DNA of 61,206 bases from GCA-020343675 sp964462945 (lineage in GTDB: Bacteria > Planctomycetota > Phycisphaerae > Sedimentisphaerales > Anaerobacaceae). Position numbers and translations under genes: made by a program. A model generated the notes under the pieces. The model saw only the letters and a program-made list of their open reading frames with translations, did no database searches and had not been told where the DNA came from. Shown here in pieces: positions 17,129 to 26,173 of this stretch. Location of the stretch: assembly GCA_964462945.1 (NCBI GenBank), contig CAYWZW010000027.1:1-61206 (forward strand). The letters are read 5' to 3'. Within the stretch, counting starts at the first letter, position 1. Each line of letters begins with the position of its first letter.

Positions 17129-19795
17129 CTACCAGGGCAGTTCTCTTAGCTTTGTTCCCTTCGACACGAAATAGACCGGACGTTCCGTCAGCAATACGCT
17201 GTCGGGCTTCAATTCATTGCCCTGCAAGTCCACGGCCCGCCATGCTTTTCCAGCCAGCGATATCTCCCTTGTCGCCGTGTCTTCCTTCGCCCAGGCGACG
17301 ATGACCGTTTGCCCATCGGTTTCGAACCCGTAGGCTTTTATCATCTCAGGGCCCTCGAGCCGACCAAGAGACCTGATCGGGGGCACGAGCAGATTGGCCA
17401 TCGCCGACTGGGTCGCTGTCATCTTCCGAGGCGCCCCGGCCCACTCGAAGAAGATTCCGGAAAGGCTCTCATTGTTCAGGCTGCCGGGGGTGCCGCTATG
17501 GTAGATGATCTTCTCGGCGCCATAGGCCAGCAGCAAGGTGTTGAACTTGACCTGCCATTCGGCGGCTTCTATTTCAGACTCGGCCGGCTTGAGCCACGTG
17601 CTGTCGAAAGGCTCAAAGGGCATGTCATCGTCGGCGTAGTACGCGCCTTCCGTGAACCAGATGGGTTTGTCTGCTCCGGCAGACCGCATTTTTTCGCGTA
17701 ACTGCTGCAAGGGTTCCTCGTAGGCATCGGGGGTCGTCAGACCCGGATAGACATGCAGGTTGAGCGCATCGACCCATCGCAAGCCGTCGGCTTCGATAAA
17801 CTCTTGCGTATAGGTGGTCGGGCCGCCGGCAATGCCTCCGATCACCAAAGCGTCAGCATCAGTTTCCTTCACAGCCTGATAGGCGGCACGCAACAGCCGC
17901 ACATAGTCTTTGGCCTGATAGCCTCTTGCCCGAGGCAGAGCGTATGACGTGAAAACAGGTTCGTTGAGAATCTCCCATACCCGCAGCCGCCTTTGATAGT
18001 GCTGGACCGTGCTGCGTACGTAGCCGGCAAACTCCCCAAGGTCCCGCGGCATGGATGCAATGCGCTCCATGCCGGCAGGATAGTCTTCCGTCGTTTTGAC
18101 CTCCGGGCCGGCGGTGGAAGACCAGTTGCTGGAAGGAAAAGGCAGCAGCGGAAGAACGTTGAGACCTCGTTCCAAAACGCGGTCGATTTGGTCGTCACAC
18201 TGTGCGAACCTGAACGTTCCTTTTTCCGGCTCCACATCGTGCCATTTCAGCGACCAGTCACGCAACCAGCAAAGGCCGATCTGTTTGCTCAGATCCAATA
18301 AGTGGACCCAGGGGTAAGCATGGTTCATTCCGAACAGGCTGTCTGATTTGCCATAAGGCTCGATAATGGCGAAGCGCATCGGCTGAGTGAGCGCGACTTG
18401 GGCGTCATCAGCACTCAGGTGCAAGCGGTAGAAGCCCTTGCGACGTACTCCGGAGCGAACGGGGACTTTCACAGCGTGGCCCGGCGGAACGTCCCTGGTT
18501 ATAGCCGCTTTATGAACGGTCGTATCGTCGAAGTCCGTCGTATGCACGTTCAGCGTAACAGACCTGGTGACCTCGCTGGTGTTGAAAACTGTCGCCGACA
18601 TCTGCGGCTCATCGCCGTACGGGAAAATGCCCCCCAGTTGATTCGCCTCTAATCCGACCTCCACGGCCGCCCGCACGGAGTAAGGCGTCGCCTCCGCGCC
18701 TTTTTCCAACTGCACCGCGTCAATCCATACGGTCCCGGTCTCCCGATGGGATGCTTCCAGGTCCAAACCCAGGGCGACGAAAATCTGGCCGGCCTGCGGC
18801 CGGAATGTGAACGTGTACCGCTTCCATTCGGTCGTAAGCTCAAACTCCCGGCGCAAACTCCGTTGGAACGCCTGGTTTACACAGAGCACCCCGATCAGTC
18901 CGTCGCGATCGGCCCTCATGTAGGCCGACAGCGTGTAGGCCGTTCCAGATTCCGCCGCGATCCAGCCTCTGTTAGCTAACAATGGGGCCTTCACCGGCAC
19001 ACGGTACAGCGGAAAATAATCGAAATAGAAAACGGGCAGCATCTCGGGTGTCAGGGCTATCTTGAAACTCGAGGCATGAAACTTTCCGCTGCCGGCATCG
19101 ACCGCGCCGACGGGCAGATTCAAGTTACCTCCCCAGCCGGGCAAATCGGCAATGCTTCCCCAGCCGCTTGTCCCACACTCGAAACTGCTGTTCGGCAGAA
19201 GATTCACACCAGTAGTGGGCGGGACCGTCTCCGTGAACCTTTTGGCCGGCGGTTCGGACGGCTCTATGCAGACGTTGTCCAGCCAGAAGCTCCCCGTCGA
19301 AGTGTACCAGAACTGAAGGCGGGTGTGCTCCGAGACGGTTTCCGTCGCTCGGAAGACAAACTCAAAATCCTTCCATGTAGAAGACACCCTGAAGGATTCC
19401 TGCAACCCGCAGTTGGTCCAGGACTTCGTGTTCGAGATGGCCATATAGACTGCACGCCCAGGGATACCTTGCTGTTTGGCGGCAAAAGAGATTCTATACC
19501 ACCTGCCCTCGTCCAGCCGGACAGTGCCAATCTGACACAGCATAACATGGCTCGCCGGAGACAGACTGCTGAAGTGAGTGCAGGTCAGCTTCTGGCTGAA
19601 CCGGCCCTCGCGATCTGCATCCCGTATCCAGGTGACAGTCACTCCTTCATCCCCGGCATATTGCCACGCATCGGACATTCCGTCCCCATCAGCGTCTTCT
19701 TCGAAGCCGCCGTTTCTGACGATATTCGCCTCTTGGGCTGCGACAACTGATCCGGCCAGACCGATCATCAAAAAAACCAAAAAACGACTTTTCAT
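17129..19795 (-). CDS. Exported glycoside hydrolase (GH39/GH5-like, clan A) with two N-terminal CBM domains
   Basis: 888 residues from the ATG at 19795, where the signal peptide MKSRFLVFLMIGLAGSVVA begins. Two CBM4/9-type beta-sandwiches (NIVRNGGFEEDADGDGMSD at about 24-180, and LLPNSSFECGTSGWG at about 200-375) precede a linker and a TIM barrel (about 490-800). Clan GH-A residues are visible: acid/base Glu612 in EILNEP and nucleophile Glu716 in WFTEG. A C-terminal beta domain (VIVAWAKEDTATREISLAG) closes the protein. The substrate is unknown; the overall layout resembles beta-xylosidase or related enzymes of GH39. No close operon partner; the neighbour on the left is convergent. Confidence 0.82.
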   Translation of the reverse strand: MKSRFLVFLMIGLAGSVVAAQEANIVRNGGFEEDADGDGMSDAWQYAGDEGVTVTWIRDADREGRFSQKLTCTHFSSLSPASHVMLCQIGTVRLDEGRWYRISFAAKQQGIPGRAVYMAISNTKSWTNCGLQESFRVSSTWKDFEFVFRATETVSEHTRLQFWYTSTGSFWLDNVCIEPSEPPAKRFTETVPPTTGVNLLPNSSFECGTSGWGSIADLPGWGGNLNLPVGAVDAGSGKFHASSFKIALTPEMLPVFYFDYFPLYRVPVKAPLLANRGWIAAESGTAYTLSAYMRADRDGLIGVLCVNQAFQRSLRREFELTTEWKRYTFTFRPQAGQIFVALGLDLEASHRETGTVWIDAVQLEKGAEATPYSVRAAVEVGLEANQLGGIFPYGDEPQMSATVFNTSEVTRSVTLNVHTTDFDDTTVHKAAITRDVPPGHAVKVPVRSGVRRKGFYRLHLSADDAQVALTQPMRFAIIEPYGKSDSLFGMNHAYPWVHLLDLSKQIGLCWLRDWSLKWHDVEPEKGTFRFAQCDDQIDRVLERGLNVLPLLPFPSSNWSSTAGPEVKTTEDYPAGMERIASMPRDLGEFAGYVRSTVQHYQRRLRVWEILNEPVFTSYALPRARGYQAKDYVRLLRAAYQAVKETDADALVIGGIAGGPTTYTQEFIEADGLRWVDALNLHVYPGLTTPDAYEEPLQQLREKMRSAGADKPIWFTEGAYYADDDMPFEPFDSTWLKPAESEIEAAEWQVKFNTLLLAYGAEKIIYHSGTPGSLNNESLSGIFFEWAGAPRKMTATQSAMANLLVPPIRSLGRLEGPEMIKAYGFETDGQTVIVAWAKEDTATREISLAGKAWRAVDLQGNELKPDSVLLTERPVYFVSKGTKLRELPW

Positions 19796-19928
19796 TCTTA
19801 CTCCCATTTCTACAGAACACCGCATCGATTGAAACTAACCGTTCTTAATCTGTCTTCAACCAAGCGCCTTGGCCACAGAATAGCACGCCCGTGTACTCAA
19901 ATCCACATGTCTTTTTCTGCCTTGAGGG

Positions 19929-19956
19929 CAAGCCCGCCATCCGCGTGGCGGGCAAG
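19929..19956. repeat. 28-bp palindromic repeat, copy 2 (inverted)
   Basis: Reverse complement of the unit at 3589-3616, identical over 28 bases. It lies in the 580-bp gap between divergent genes, upstream of the promoter at 20074. The remainder of the gap left of the promoter shows no gene. Confidence 0.9.
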
Positions 19957-20073
19957 CTCCTGACCTCAGATTGAAAATTCGGCATGATCGCGGAACCTGT
20001 CAAGTCCGGCGTCGCCTCAACATGGCTGTGCTGCACAAGGAAGACTTGCCGGCGGTGGACCCAAAATTCTGCT

Positions 20074-20102
20074 TGACGTCGGCGTAGCGGATTTGGTATA
20101 AA
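20074..20102 (+). promoter_or_regulatory. Strong sigma-70-type promoter of the LamG/PA14 gene
   Basis: TTGACG (20074-20079), 17-bp spacer, TATAAA (20097-20102) preceded by TTGG. This is the best-matching promoter in the window and places transcription start near 20109, about 270 nt ahead of the start codon at 20378. Confidence 0.7.
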
Positions 20103-20108
20103 TGAAGC

Positions 20109-20377
20109 CGGTGAGGCGCATGCCCGTATCGGGAGGCGGTCGTGAATTCACGGTGTTCCGCAAGGTGCGGAGCGGCCCAGAGGCGGCGGCACGATGCCAG
20201 CGGCACCCCTTGGATTCAGGCGTGTACCTATCAATCGACGGTTCACGTTGGGTTTTTCGAGAAAGGAGGTGGTATCAAGCCCTGAAAGGGTGCCCCAGGC
20301 AGATGGCTATAGAATGTGGTAAGGGGAGAAATTGTTGTTGGTTATCTTCAACTCAACTTATTTGAAGGAGGACTATC
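20109..20377 (+). promoter_or_regulatory. Long 5' leader of the LamG/PA14 gene, possibly structured
   Basis: About 270 nt lie between the predicted transcript start and the ATG. The leader contains small hairpins (CCCG-TAT-CGGG near 20126; TCCGC-AAGGT-GCGGA near 20158) and an AAAGGAGGTG at about 20263-20272, a full match to the 16S anti-Shine-Dalgarno complement but with no start codon at the right distance. The true ribosome site GAAGGAGG lies directly before the ATG. No known riboswitch class was recognised. Confidence 0.4.
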
Positions 20378-23300
20378 ATGTGTAGAAAATTGATTTGTCT
20401 AATTTCTCTTATCTCGGTGCTGAGCCTGACAAACACTGCCTCGGCGGAGCTTGTGGCACAGTGGAAGCTCGACGACGGCGCCGGCACGACCGCGATGGAC
20501 GCATCGGGCAACGGCAACAACGGAACACTGGAAAACGGCCCGACGGTTGTGGACGGAAAATTTGGACAAGCGCTCGCATTTGCAAACAGTCGCGTCGCAA
20601 TCCCCGCCTCTGATACGTTAACCGCCGGCCTGTTTCAGGGATCATTTACGCTGTCTGCCTGGATTAACCCGAAGCGAACGGGCAACACGTGGCAGCAGAT
20701 TTTTCGGGCGATGATAGCGACTAACACCTCAAATGACACGCTGTTCATTAACAACGATGGGAGGCTTTCATGGCGTGGTCGCGTGGGCGCAGCTTGGGCG
20801 GGAGGTATGTGTGAGACAGCCGCAGGTGTTGTTCCCGCCGACCAATGGACGCACGCCGCAGTGACAGGGGATGGGACGAACTTTCGTATCTACGTCAACG
20901 GGGCCCTCTCACGGGAATCCGCCTTCCAGAAAACGGACGGCTCGAACACGATGTATTACATTGGAGGTGATCCTCCCACTACCGGTGAGTCCTATACAGG
21001 TATCGTCGACGACATGCGCATCTACAATCACGTGCTGAGCCAGGATGACATCAGGTCGAGCATGGAAAACCAGGGCGGCGCCGTTGTCAAAGCCTACGGT
21101 CCCAGTCCGGCGCACGGTGCTGTGCACTCGGATACGTGGGTAACGCTGAGCTGGAAACCGGGGGATCTTGCTGTTTCTCACGATGTGTATTTGGGAGACA
21201 GTTTTGCGGATGTGAACGCGGGTACCGGCGGTACGTTCCGGGGCAACCAGACCGGCACGTTTTACGTCGCCGGCTTCCCTGGTTTTGCCTATCCGGATGG
21301 CCTGGTTCCCGGCACGACTTACTACTGGCGAATCGATGAAGTCAACGCCGCCGAGCCGAACAGCCCATGGAAAGGTGAAATTTGGAGGTTCTCGGTTCCA
21401 CCGAAGAAGGCCTATAATCCGCAGCCGGCCGACGGCGCAAAATTCCTGGACCCGGCAGCAACCACTCTGAGTTGGACGCCGGGTTTCGGAGCCAAGCTGC
21501 ATACGGTGTACTTCGGCAGTGATTTTGACACCGTGAGCAACGCCGCCGGTGGGGTACCCCAGGGAACGGCAAGCTATACTCCCAAAGGCCCGCTTGCCGC
21601 GGGGACAACGTACTATTGGCGGGTTGATGAATTCGACGGCTCGGCGACACACAAGGGTGATGTCTGGAGCTTTTCCACGGCTAAGATTGGCGGAGGCATC
21701 AAAGGGCAGTACTATAAAGGCATGAACTTCGAGTCCCTTGTCCTGACCCGGATCGATCCGCAGATTAACTTCAACTGGGCTGCCACCGCACCCGATCCCG
21801 TGGTGGGCGTTGACAGTTTCTCGGTTCGATGGACCGGTGAGGTGGAGGCAGGCTTTACGGAGACCTATACCTTTTACGGCAGGGCCGACGACGGCGTACG
21901 CCTGTGGGTGGACGGCCAGCAGCTTGTGAATGCCTGGATCGACCAGGGCGCGACCGAGTACAGCGGGAAAGTTGACCTTGTAGCCGGCAATACGTACAGT
22001 GTTCAGATGGAAATGTATGAGAACGGCGGCGACGCCGTGGCTGAGCTTCGCTGGTCAAGCCCCTCGACGCCCAAGCAGCTCATTCCTCAGGCGGCCTTGT
22101 CGCCTCCGGTCAAAGCCAACGCCCCGAAACCGGGCAACGGTGCAACAGGCGTTTCACTCACGCCGGTTCTGACCTGGAATCCGGGCGATTTCGCCGCTTC
22201 GCACGAAGTCTATTTCGGGACAGTTGCCGACGCCGTCAGGAACGCCACCAAGGCTTCGCCCGAATACAAGGGCAGCAAGGCGCTGGGCGCTGAAAGCTAT
22301 AGTCCGGGCAAGCTGGCTTGGTTCACGACGTATTATTGGCGCGTGGATGAAGTCAATAACGTCAACCCCAACAGTCCGTGGGTCGGCAACCTCTGGAGCT
22401 TTACAACCGGCGATTTCCTGCTTGTGGATGATTTCGAGTCCTACGACGCCGGCGATAATCAGATTTGGTACTCGTGGCACGATGGGCTCGGCTATGGCGC
22501 GCCGGGTGCTCCGCCGTACTTTGCCGGCAACGGCACGGGTTCTGCCGTAGGCGACGAGAACACCGCTTCCTTCACCGAAGAAACCATCGTTCACGGCGGC
22601 CGTCAGTCGATGCCGATCAACTACGACAACAACAAACAAGGCTTTGCCAAGTATTCCGAGGCAGAACTGACGTTGACGTCCCCGCGCGACTGGACCGAGG
22701 AAGGCGTCGGCGAATTGTCGCTGTGGTTTAGAGGCCGTGCGGCTTCGGTCGGCAGCTTCACCGAAGCACCGGCCGGGACCTACACGATGACCGCTACAGG
22801 TGCGGATATCTGGAATCAGGCCGACCAGTTCCACTTTGCTTCTAAGATGCTCACCGGCGTCGGTGCGATTGAAGCCCAGGTGCTCAGTGTGGATAACACG
22901 GACCCGTGGGCGAAGGCCGGCGTGATGATTCGTGAGACGCTGGATGCCGGCTCGAAGTTCGCGGCGGTCTATATCACCCCCGGCAACGGATGCCGATTCC
23001 AGGCGCGGGTGGGCACGGGCGTTGCCGCGACGAGCGACACATCCGTCGTGACGACCCAGCAGACGGCTATCAAGGCGCCGTACTGGGTCAAGTTGGAGCG
23101 TGATGTTGCCGGCAACTTCAGAGGCTACTATTCCGCCAACGGGACCAGTTGGACGGCGATGTCGTGGAATCCGCAGAGCATCACGATGGGCTCGAATGCG
23201 TATGTCGGCTTGGCCTTGACCAGCCACACCAACAGCGCGACGTGCACGGCCAAGTTCTCGAACGTCAGGACGACCGGCACGGTCAGCGCCCAGTGGGCGA

Positions 23301-23590
23301 ACCAGGATATCGGGATTGTGAGCAATGCGCCCGAGCCGCTGTACGTGGCGGTTTCCAACAGCGCCGGCCAGCCGGCGGTGGTGGTCCACAGTGACACCAA
23401 CGCCGCTACGATCACCACCTGGACCGAGTGGGTGATTCCGCTTCAGTCGTTTGCCGACAAGGGCATCAACCTGACGAACGTGGACCGGATCGCCGTCGGC
23501 CTGGGCACGCGAGGCAACATGACGACCCCCGGCGGCTCAGGCAAGATGTACATCGACGACATCCGCCTGTATCGGGCGCGAACGCCGTAA
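20378..23590 (+). CDS. Large secreted surface protein with LamG and PA14 domains
   Basis: 1070 residues, signal peptide MCRKLICLISLISVLSLTNTASA. Domains in order: a concanavalin-like LamG domain (about 24-230; LVAQWKLDDGAGTTAMDASGN), two or three fibronectin-like beta domains marked by TTYYWRIDEVN and TTYYWRVDEFD, a PA14 domain (about 440-565; TYTFYGRADDGVRLWVDGQ), another TTYYWRVDEVN module, then two jelly-roll segments including a DUF1349-like part (WAKAGVMIRETLDAGS). There is no catalytic motif. Such proteins are expanded in Phycisphaerae and probably bind polysaccharide. Strong ribosome site GAAGGAGG; a dedicated promoter and terminator make it a single-gene unit. Confidence 0.85.
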   Translation: MCRKLICLISLISVLSLTNTASAELVAQWKLDDGAGTTAMDASGNGNNGTLENGPTVVDGKFGQALAFANSRVAIPASDTLTAGLFQGSFTLSAWINPKRTGNTWQQIFRAMIATNTSNDTLFINNDGRLSWRGRVGAAWAGGMCETAAGVVPADQWTHAAVTGDGTNFRIYVNGALSRESAFQKTDGSNTMYYIGGDPPTTGESYTGIVDDMRIYNHVLSQDDIRSSMENQGGAVVKAYGPSPAHGAVHSDTWVTLSWKPGDLAVSHDVYLGDSFADVNAGTGGTFRGNQTGTFYVAGFPGFAYPDGLVPGTTYYWRIDEVNAAEPNSPWKGEIWRFSVPPKKAYNPQPADGAKFLDPAATTLSWTPGFGAKLHTVYFGSDFDTVSNAAGGVPQGTASYTPKGPLAAGTTYYWRVDEFDGSATHKGDVWSFSTAKIGGGIKGQYYKGMNFESLVLTRIDPQINFNWAATAPDPVVGVDSFSVRWTGEVEAGFTETYTFYGRADDGVRLWVDGQQLVNAWIDQGATEYSGKVDLVAGNTYSVQMEMYENGGDAVAELRWSSPSTPKQLIPQAALSPPVKANAPKPGNGATGVSLTPVLTWNPGDFAASHEVYFGTVADAVRNATKASPEYKGSKALGAESYSPGKLAWFTTYYWRVDEVNNVNPNSPWVGNLWSFTTGDFLLVDDFESYDAGDNQIWYSWHDGLGYGAPGAPPYFAGNGTGSAVGDENTASFTEETIVHGGRQSMPINYDNNKQGFAKYSEAELTLTSPRDWTEEGVGELSLWFRGRAASVGSFTEAPAGTYTMTATGADIWNQADQFHFASKMLTGVGAIEAQVLSVDNTDPWAKAGVMIRETLDAGSKFAAVYITPGNGCRFQARVGTGVAATSDTSVVTTQQTAIKAPYWVKLERDVAGNFRGYYSANGTSWTAMSWNPQSITMGSNAYVGLALTSHTNSATCTAKFSNVRTTGTVSAQWANQDIGIVSNAPEPLYVAVSNSAGQPAVVVHSDTNAATITTWTEWVIPLQSFADKGINLTNVDRIAVGLGTRGNMTTPGGSGKMYIDDIRLYRARTP

Positions 23591-23640
23591 GAGCGAACGC
23601 GACTTCCGCGTGAAATGACATCAGGAGTAGTATCAGTTCG

Positions 23641-23679
23641 GGGCCTACACCCTTCGATTCGGTGTAGGCCCTGTTTTTC
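23641..23679 (+). terminator. Intrinsic terminator of the LamG/PA14 gene
   Basis: Perfect 11-bp inverted repeat GGGCCTACACC (23641-23651) and GGTGTAGGCCC (23661-23671), 9-nt loop, followed by TGTTTTTC. Confidence 0.9.
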
Positions 23680-23747
23680 TTGGGCAATGCTAAGGATTCA
23701 GCCTGTAACCCTGTTGTTGCGCGATACCATCCGGAAAACCCGTGGGC

Positions 23748-25961
23748 TTATTCGGCGTGGGCTGCGATTTGAATGTCCCGCTCCACCTGGTCCTGATACT
23801 GCTGCCAGGAGAACACGGCGTTATCATCGCGGTCGGTTCTGGAAAGTTGTACGGCGGGTATCGGGCGATAGTGCCGGCTTGTTACGGCCGCAACCTCTGC
23901 CCAGTGCTCGGCGGCTTTTTTCAGAAGCGAAACAGCTTCCCGTCGCTTTTCGGTGGCTTTGGTTTTTCGGAAAGTCTCCAGGGCCACGCCGGCGCGCAGT
24001 TTATCCGCAAAATAGAGGCTCAGGTGGGCCCACGCGCGTACATCGGCGATTTCACAATCGAGCGTGGGCTGGTCGTGTGCGCCTTTCGTCGCCAATTCCT
24101 TTACCAGCTCGATGGCCCGGCCGCCGTCTTTCTCCAGGTCCTCGGCCAGCTCCAAAGGGGTCAAGAGCGATTCTTCAATCTCCGCATTCCTGACCACCGC
24201 CTCGACATAATCGGTGATCGACAGATAAGCCGGGTCGAGTGTCTTATGCTGGATCAGCTCGTCGATGGAAATGAAAGGCGAGACCTTGTCGTTGAATCCG
24301 GTCTGTGCCGGGGCAAGAAAGCCTTCGCAATAGAGCGTATAATCCCAGGTGGCGGAATGGAACGAGGCGAGCCTCAGCGGCATCCGGCCGGCCAGGGCAT
24401 ACGCCTCCAGAAGCTTTTCGCCGGTTCCGCGGCCGTAGCGGCGGTCGAACTCGGCCGCAAAAACCTTGTCCGGCGTGTTCGGATCGTAGAGCAGCCGGCC
24501 CCACAGCTTGTAGAAGAGCCATTGCTTTTCAAAGGCATATTGCCACGTCACGTGGTCATCCGGCTTGTGGGCGTATTCCTTCGCGGGGATGTACCCCTCG
24601 GAGCCGACGAAATACCCGCCCACGTAAGGCCTGCCGTTGAGTGCAATGTGCTCGCGTATGAAATCAGGCTGTCCCCAGCGCAGGACGAAGAAATCCTCGT
24701 TTCGAATCATCCACGCGATTCGATAATTCTTCGGCGCCGGATTCCAGAATCGCTCGTCGATTTGTCCGGACGAGTAATCGTGGGTGATGGCCAGTCTGGG
24801 CGTCGAATGACCGTGCGACCAGTTGAATTTAACCTCCACCCACACCGGGTCGGGGAAATCCGCTTCGTCGATGACCCGCCGCATCTCGACGGGCGAGCCG
24901 GCCAGCACCGAGCGGTGGATGAACTTGGCCGGACGCTTCGCCTGTTTCATGCCTCTGACAAAAGTATCCTGAATCCAGTCCTCCCGTTCCTTCGGCGTCA
25001 TGTTATTCATCCAGTCCGCTAACGTCACGCCGAGACCCGTAAGGTCGTCGTATTCGTCTATGACCTGGGTTACACATTGCCGCGTGTACTGGCGGACAAT
25101 GTCAGACTTGTCGTTTTTCTCCTTGACGCCGTGCGCTTTGGCAAATTCGGGCGAGACAACAATATTCCAGTTTACGACGTAGGTTTCGATCCCGCGCTCC
25201 TTCGCCATTGAAAAGAGCCGGCGCCAGAATCGCTGCCATTGGGCCAGCTCCCTGTCGGAAAAGGGGCACGCCTCGGGGAAACCGGCCGGCCGAATCATGT
25301 ACGTGAACGGGTGAAGATTCCACAGCGATAGGACATTGAAGCGGTTCTCAGCCATCATGTCCAGGAAACGCCGCCAGAAATTCAGGTCGCGGCAGGTCTG
25401 CGTGTGCAGGTTCATGGCCGGGTTTTCGTTGGGCCGGTACGATGACCAGGGCAGATTGAACTTGATTGCACGAAACGCAAAACGCGGGTTGGAAAGTTTC
25501 CCCTCAACATTTTTTAAGCCGTTCTTAATCTGGATTTGCTCGGCCAAATCAAGCACGCCATACATAGCACCGGTCTGGTCGCGAGCAATGACACAAAGGA
25601 CAGCCTTGCCCGCCACGCGGATGGCGGGCTTGTCCTGCGAGCGTTGTCTGACAATCTGAAAACCATCCTGTTTTATCAGGGGACTGATTGGAGATTCGTG
25701 GGCCGCATCCGGCAGGAAAACTGCCTCCGTCTCATCCGCCACGATAAGAATGTCTCTGTCGCCGAGGTCGGCGAGGTCGCAAACCACAGGCGTCTGGCCT
25801 GCCTGGCGCAGGGCCTGTTCCAGCCTGGAAACAGCAAAGCTGAGCTGGGGGGAATCTGTTCGATATGCGACGGAAACATCCGCCTCAATCGGGACCGCCG
25901 TCACAAACCATACTACGGTAACGAGTAGGACTTTGCCGCCTAATGCCAAAGGGCCTTTCAT
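23748..25961 (-). CDS. Exported glycoside hydrolase with GH20/GH67-type N-terminal domain
   Basis: 737 residues with signal peptide (MKGPLALGGKVLLVTVVWFVTAVP). Residues about 25-165 resemble the N-terminal domain of GH20 and alpha-glucuronidase GH67 (ILIVADETEAVFL, then DQTGAMYGVLDLAEQI). The following TIM-barrel region begins with FRAIKFNLPW and contains MMAENRFNVLSLWNLHPF. A helical C-terminal region (about 600-737) follows. The exact substrate class is uncertain; a glucuronidase-like or hexosaminidase-like activity is possible. The 28-bp palindrome at 25605-25632 is part of the coding frame and encodes KPAIRVAGK, just ahead of a segment (KAVLCVIA) that looks like extra residues relative to the family pattern. 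Confidence 0.75.
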   Translation of the reverse strand: MKGPLALGGKVLLVTVVWFVTAVPIEADVSVAYRTDSPQLSFAVSRLEQALRQAGQTPVVCDLADLGDRDILIVADETEAVFLPDAAHESPISPLIKQDGFQIVRQRSQDKPAIRVAGKAVLCVIARDQTGAMYGVLDLAEQIQIKNGLKNVEGKLSNPRFAFRAIKFNLPWSSYRPNENPAMNLHTQTCRDLNFWRRFLDMMAENRFNVLSLWNLHPFTYMIRPAGFPEACPFSDRELAQWQRFWRRLFSMAKERGIETYVVNWNIVVSPEFAKAHGVKEKNDKSDIVRQYTRQCVTQVIDEYDDLTGLGVTLADWMNNMTPKEREDWIQDTFVRGMKQAKRPAKFIHRSVLAGSPVEMRRVIDEADFPDPVWVEVKFNWSHGHSTPRLAITHDYSSGQIDERFWNPAPKNYRIAWMIRNEDFFVLRWGQPDFIREHIALNGRPYVGGYFVGSEGYIPAKEYAHKPDDHVTWQYAFEKQWLFYKLWGRLLYDPNTPDKVFAAEFDRRYGRGTGEKLLEAYALAGRMPLRLASFHSATWDYTLYCEGFLAPAQTGFNDKVSPFISIDELIQHKTLDPAYLSITDYVEAVVRNAEIEESLLTPLELAEDLEKDGGRAIELVKELATKGAHDQPTLDCEIADVRAWAHLSLYFADKLRAGVALETFRKTKATEKRREAVSLLKKAAEHWAEVAAVTSRHYRPIPAVQLSRTDRDDNAVFSWQQYQDQVERDIQIAAHAE
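25605..25632. repeat. 28-bp palindromic repeat, copy 3, inside a coding frame
   Basis: Identical to the unit at 3589-3616, here within the GH20/GH67-like gene and read through in frame without a stop. Confidence 0.9.
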
Positions 25962-26103
25962 ATATCACCTCGCTTCTATCCATCGGTCACCATGAGGGAA
26001 ACCTCTAATCCAGGACAAGTAATCGAGCCACATTACTGCCCGGCTCAGTATGCCAAATCTGCGGGGCAAACTCAAACAATTATGTCGATGCAAAACTGTT
26101 GTT

Positions 26104-26132
26104 TTGCTTTCCATAAGAGCTTCGGGTAAAAT
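26104..26132 (+). promoter_or_regulatory. Promoter of the aldo/keto reductase - FAD oxidoreductase pair
   Basis: TTGCTT (26104-26109), 17-bp spacer, TAAAAT (26127-26132). The predicted start is about 35 nt before the ATG at 26174. Confidence 0.55.
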
Positions 26133-26173
26133 CGCAAAGAGTACTGAAGCGGCAATGCCGGAGAATTGAGAAA

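Noticed and set aside
20102..20365. Plus-strand open frame of 87 codons upstream of the LamG/PA14 gene
   Set aside because: Its ATG overlaps the promoter -10, and the peptide is basic and low in pattern; the stretch is better read as leader RNA.
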